Shown one piece after another: positions 60,179 through 64,000 of a stretch of DNA of 64,000 nucleotides. Location: assembly GCA_002633005.1 (NCBI GenBank), contig NMRA01000126.1, positions 78,979 to 142,978 of the forward strand, written 5' to 3'. Below the pieces are notes generated by a model. That model saw only the letters and a list, made by a program, of their open reading frames with translations. It was not told where the DNA came from and ran no database searches. This DNA comes from Phoronis australis. Taxonomy: Eukaryota > Phoronida > Phoronidae. Position 1 is the first letter of the stretch, and each line of letters opens with the position of its first letter. Position numbers and translations under genes: made by a program.

Positions 60179-61479
60179 CTCAGTCGCAACAGTCTACAAG
60201 GAAAGTCATCATTTCTGTTACTGTCGCTGGTATACAGTACTAGTGCCCTAACACGCCATTAGCCAGTCAGACCATGAACAAGTCGTGGGTTTCGAGACGA
60301 CTCTTACAAGTGATGATGAAAACATTTTGGCTGAGTTTTAGATCTTAAAATATACAACAGCTGGGTGTTTTTTTTACAAAGAAATCATCAGTAGACAGAA
60401 GAACCAGTTAGACTAGGAAGTGTCAAGATAATGATAAGAATCAAGAGGAGACTGCGACACTAATTACTTGGTGTTTACAAAGATGCATCTCTTAGGGCAT
60501 TGCTTCTTGATGAGTACACTTCAATTCAAAGATTAAACTGCTTGTTCTTCTCAGTTAACAGATATAAATTTGATGGTCATTCTTCGGGAATAACATGGCA
60601 AAAACAAATGTCCCCTTCTCTTAGAAGCTATTTTATTTCCAAAGGTTACGGAATATGCAGCCTCTCAAGCTTTACCATTTTGACAACAGTATGCATAGTG
60701 CAAATTATTCTTTTGGCTGGTGATCTGCCAGAATTCACTAGTGCTCAAAACGTGGCACCTCTCGTGCCTGGACAAAATGGCATCACTGACGAATGAAGAA
60801 ATGCATGTATTGTTAAGAAATCTTAATTACAGAAGTATTTGTTTCAGCGGGAAGGATTCAAAGATATCGATGACCTCCAAAGGTGCCCTTCTATGCTCAC
60901 AAAGTACTTATAACAATGCGACCATAACGGTTTAGCCAGTGTGAGGCATAATTTGCTGAAAAACGTCCTATAGCAGCCCCGCACTGGTTCGATATAGTGG
61001 TCCCTAATTTAGAGAACCAGGCAATCACTGAATAACAAGCGTGTTACTAAAAGGGTCCATTTTAAAAACTTCCCGTCTTCGCTATACAACTTTGCGAGAG
61101 AATTGATTTGGTCAATAGTGAATTTAGGCTAAAAAACCAAAAGGACATTTCAAAAAAAGTTCTGGGATGTTTGTTACGTGGAGATGATTGTTGTTTATTA
61201 TCTAATATGGTTGATGATTTACAATAATTTAAGACTAATGAATTCAGGAGGAGCTACAAAGAGATATCAGTCTGTCAAACTGAGTCGGCCTGGTCAATTT
61301 AAATCAATTCCCGTGGTCATTCCTAATAATTTTTGGCACTATATTTACATTTGAATTTCTCTGATTGAATGCTTTTCTCCAAAAGGAAGAATTTGTTCAA
61401 AACAAGGTATTTTTTCTCTCAATCAGAAATTCACCAGATCGATCAGGAGAAATTTTCACAATTTAAAAACCTGCTTTAG

Positions 61480-62820
61480 TAGCAGGCAATCGCAACGCCC
61501 TGTAATGCCACAGGCATACAGGGGTGGTGGTCTACTCCCCAGAAAAATTACTCATTTGAAAATACAGCAAATAAAATTAAATGAAGCATACATAGCAACT
61601 GGGTTATACTTAACACATACCATGACTGGAGACAATTTTGTCAACATAATTTGAACATATCCATGAAAATCTATCAAGTTTCACTCCAAATCACACCTGT
61701 TGATGAACAAAAAGTACAAGGGACACAAATCTTACAAATTCCACAGCTATTTTTTGCAAGTTCGCCAGGTCACGTGCTTCGCTCAATCTGGCACATGTTG
61801 TTGCCGGTTAACGGTGACCAAACAAGTGGAGTTGGAATTCTTTGCCAAAATCATCTTAATTCCAATAGACATGCTTCATCGAAGATAAGTATAGAACAAG
61901 ACAGGATTGCTGAAAAAATTGGGTGCTTTTTTATGAGACAATTTTAAGTGTAAAATGTTTCTGACGAGGTAAACCACTTATTCAGTGACCATATTAATTT
62001 TCGGATACCACCCATTTAAAATACACAAGATGAGATAATTACAGAAACCGATGGGGAGGACTGTAGTCCCTGTATAGCCAGCCAAGGCCGAGGAGCTACG
62101 TGTTGCCTGGGTCGATTGGCTAATTAGGGGCTACAATACTTCACATCACTTTCTGCACTAATTAAAAGGATGGTAGCCAAAATCCGCTCAGCGATTAAGA
62201 GTTTTCACCTCGTTACACTCAAAACTATCACTTAAAAAGCACTTACTTTCTTAAGTGATCCTTTCTACTTCTGTACATATCTTTGATGAAGCACAGCTAT
62301 GAGAATTAAGGTGACTTTTGCGAAGAATTCCAACTCCACTTTTTTGGTCACCATTAACTTTTTCACCACACGCATGTTAACCACAAAGTATTTCAACTGA
62401 GTCACGCGAGTTACGCAAAGGCTGGCGCAAGACTGAGTGAAGCGCCTGACCTGGCGCATGACAATTGTAAAATAGCATGGGGAAGATATCTGGTGAAAAT
62501 TGTAAGATTTGTGTCCCTTGGACTTCTTGTTGGTCAACTGACAGATTTTAAATAACTTACTCAAAATGACACTCGGTGAGAGAAACTCAAGTGAACCATG
62601 AAAGATTTTCACGGATATGTTCACGATATGCTGAGTAAATTGTACCCAGAGTCATTGGTATGTGTTAATTATAACTCCAGTCCAGGCATGTGCATGTATC
62701 GTATGATCATTCGATTTTATTTGCTGTATTTTGAAATGAGTAACTTTTTATAGGGAGGCACTATCGCGACTGTATGTCTGCGGCATTCAGGGCGATGTAA
62801 TTGCCTACGTATTGCCTACT
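61480..62820. mobile_element. ~1.3-kb foldback element between NAA38 and CYB5D1
   Basis: Inverted ends: aggcaatcgcaacgccctgt near 61484 against its mirror ending near 62806. Further paired landmarks are the gaaaatacagcaaataaaat block near 61556 with its inverse near 62730, and the aacatatccatgaaaatc block near 61653 with its inverse near 62610. The two longest frames here (61700-61888 plus, 62265-62624 minus) are the same repeat read in opposite arms, so neither is a gene. Confidence 0.75.
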
Positions 62821-62867
62821 TCTTCAACTGTTGCCTGTGTCCCACTGGTCACACACAGGCACAGTCA

Positions 62868-62965
62868 GTGTGGCGTGGCCGTGGGCAGTGACAGTGTGGC
62901 TGTGTTCAGCCGTTGGACTCTCAGGCCGGCGGTTCGAGTTCAAAATCCTCTGCCATCCATCATAT
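62868..62965 (+). repeat. tRNA-derived SINE-like head
   Basis: TGGCTGTGTTCAGCCGTTGG resembles a pol III A box and GGCGGTTCGAGTTC a B box, about 30 nt apart, as in degenerate tRNA-derived SINEs. The acceptor stem is absent. Confidence 0.45.
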
Positions 62966-63079
62966 TAGATGATGAGAAACTTACACTAACTGTGGTACCA
63001 CGAAGACGACAATCAATGGTATAATAGCTGCAGCATGCACTAGCCTACAAGCATGTAGTAAAAACAAAATTGTATCCTC

Positions 63080-63357
63080 TCATAACACCGGAAGTACTTT
63101 CATTGTTTAGTTAGATATTATTGCAAGAAAAGACGAGTTGAAATTTCAAAATTTGCATTTTAAGTATATTTTTTAACAAATTGACCACCAATGATGTAAA
63201 TGACCATCTCTGTAACAAACAATGAGGAATGTGTCAAAGCTGAGTCAAAATCTGTTTGCTCGGCTACACATTTGTTCTATCTCAACATCCGGGGAAACGA
63301 CAGGAAGTGTTCTTAGCAACAGTTGGAAAGCGAAGTTAGGTCATATATTTTTTCATA
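63080..63357 (+). promoter_or_regulatory. Candidate CYB5D1 promoter
   Basis: An ETS-type ACCGGAAGT site (63088-63096) and two further GGAAGT-like words lie within 270 bp of the CYB5D1 start; no TATA box. Evidence is motif-level only. Confidence 0.3.
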
Positions 63358-63475
63358 ATGCGCCCCAAATACTTCACAACGAACGAAGTTTCCATTCACA
63401 ACACGTTAGACGATCTCTGGGTCTCATTTCTCGGAAAGGTCTACAACTTAACTCCACTTGTTGACCGATTTAAAG
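63358..63475 (+). CDS. CYB5D1: CYB5D1: cytochrome b5-domain protein, first coding exon (partial)
   Basis: ATG 63358 opens [20 protein letters not shown], then [11 protein letters not shown] and VDRFKG, followed by a GTAAAT donor at 63476. It matches the start of vertebrate CYB5D1 (YFTPAEVAxHN, DLWVSYLGRVYDL). This is the first half of the cytochrome b5 fold, ahead of the haem-ligand region. In the family the haem motif is atypical and the protein is linked to motile cilia. The exon ends in phase 1. The next exon (expected ...LLLKPI) is not within the last 525 bp, so the gene continues beyond the window. It is head-to-head with NAA38. Confidence 0.88.
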
Positions 63476-64000
63476 GTAAATTAATGATGAACGTTACCCA
63501 TCTCTGTCCGTTTCACTTGCTGCGTCTTGCCTTGCAGTTGCTGTTCACCCTAATCGACTCGTACCTCACTCCTAGTGTCCGTTTCAACTGTTTAGCCAAT
63601 TGAATTTCATTTTAACTTGAAAATAAATAAGAGTAACATTAGCTGGGTTGCTGAATAAACAATTTTCAGGTTTATCGAAACCCAGCCGAGTTATGTCTAT
63701 TTTGATTGAGGGGCATTTTTGGGCTCAGTGATAATTGACGTATTACCTTTTATTCAAATGGAACATAGACTGAAACTTGAAGCCTCTATAAAAGGCAACT
63801 AAACTTAGGCCTACGACATTTGTCAAGAACCATGTTAGACTCACCTCCCTTCACTGACTGAACCAGCTGCACATCAAAAGACTAATGCATGCTAAGAAAG
63901 TGACAGCATATTGTTTATTTAATTGGTGAATGTTTGTTATTCACTATTAATTATGGTAGTAAATGTCAATATACTGATACAGCTAATGAGTTTCAAAAAA

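Noticed and set aside
62265-62624. 119-codon minus-strand frame between NAA38 and CYB5D1
   Set aside because: It is the inverted counterpart of 61651-61947 within the 61.5-62.8 kb foldback.
63640-63720. Possible second CYB5D1 exon after TTTTCAG at 63663-63669
   Set aside because: The phase fits for ~20 codons, but the sequence does not match the family and runs into a stop.

Overview
The window is metazoan nuclear DNA, probably from a marine invertebrate. It is AT-rich, its genes are split by many introns with GT-AG borders, and its intergenic and intronic space is packed with foldback elements, MITE-like repeats, tRNA-derived SINE-like heads and minisatellites. Nothing looks prokaryotic, plasmid or phage. 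I could not fix the phylum. Five genes could be rebuilt exon by exon with consistent reading phase.

Layout. 1-12.9 kb: no convincing gene; a ~1.1-1.3 kb near-identical direct duplication (1-1321 and 2443-3526) in which one copy carries a 243-bp MITE with its TA target duplication and the other shows the empty site; further palindromic and TIR elements at 5.0, 7.4-8.4 and 8.5-8.9 kb. 12.9-16.6 kb, minus: UBE2J1 (ER tail-anchored ubiquitin-conjugating E2), five exons, with the first ~40 codons not found. 17.7-19.4 kb: a ~1.7-kb foldback element. 19.9-29.8 kb, plus: NSUN4 (mitochondrial rRNA m5C methyltransferase), six complete exons encoding 442 residues, with a THAP-domain relic in intron 3. 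34.3-41.3 kb, minus: a ten-exon gene for a 341-residue seven-transmembrane protein whose family I do not recognise. 41.4-57 kb: mostly repeats (a 467-bp foldback, a 13-bp minisatellite, a TIR element, and a hairpin carrying hammerhead-like core motifs). 57.3-60.2 kb, minus: NAA38 (NatC auxiliary subunit, Sm-like), three exons, 94 residues. 63.36 kb, plus: first coding exon of CYB5D1, head-to-head with NAA38.

The genes do not form a pathway. They are housekeeping genes (ER-associated degradation, mitochondrial ribosome assembly, N-terminal acetylation, a ciliary cytochrome b5-like protein) plus one orphan 7-TM protein. The NAA38/CYB5D1 divergent pair is also, to my knowledge, adjacent in human, which suggests ancient linkage. 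Ns at 1322, 17145 and 26172 lie at the ends of near-exact repeats, so some duplications here may be assembly joins rather than biology.
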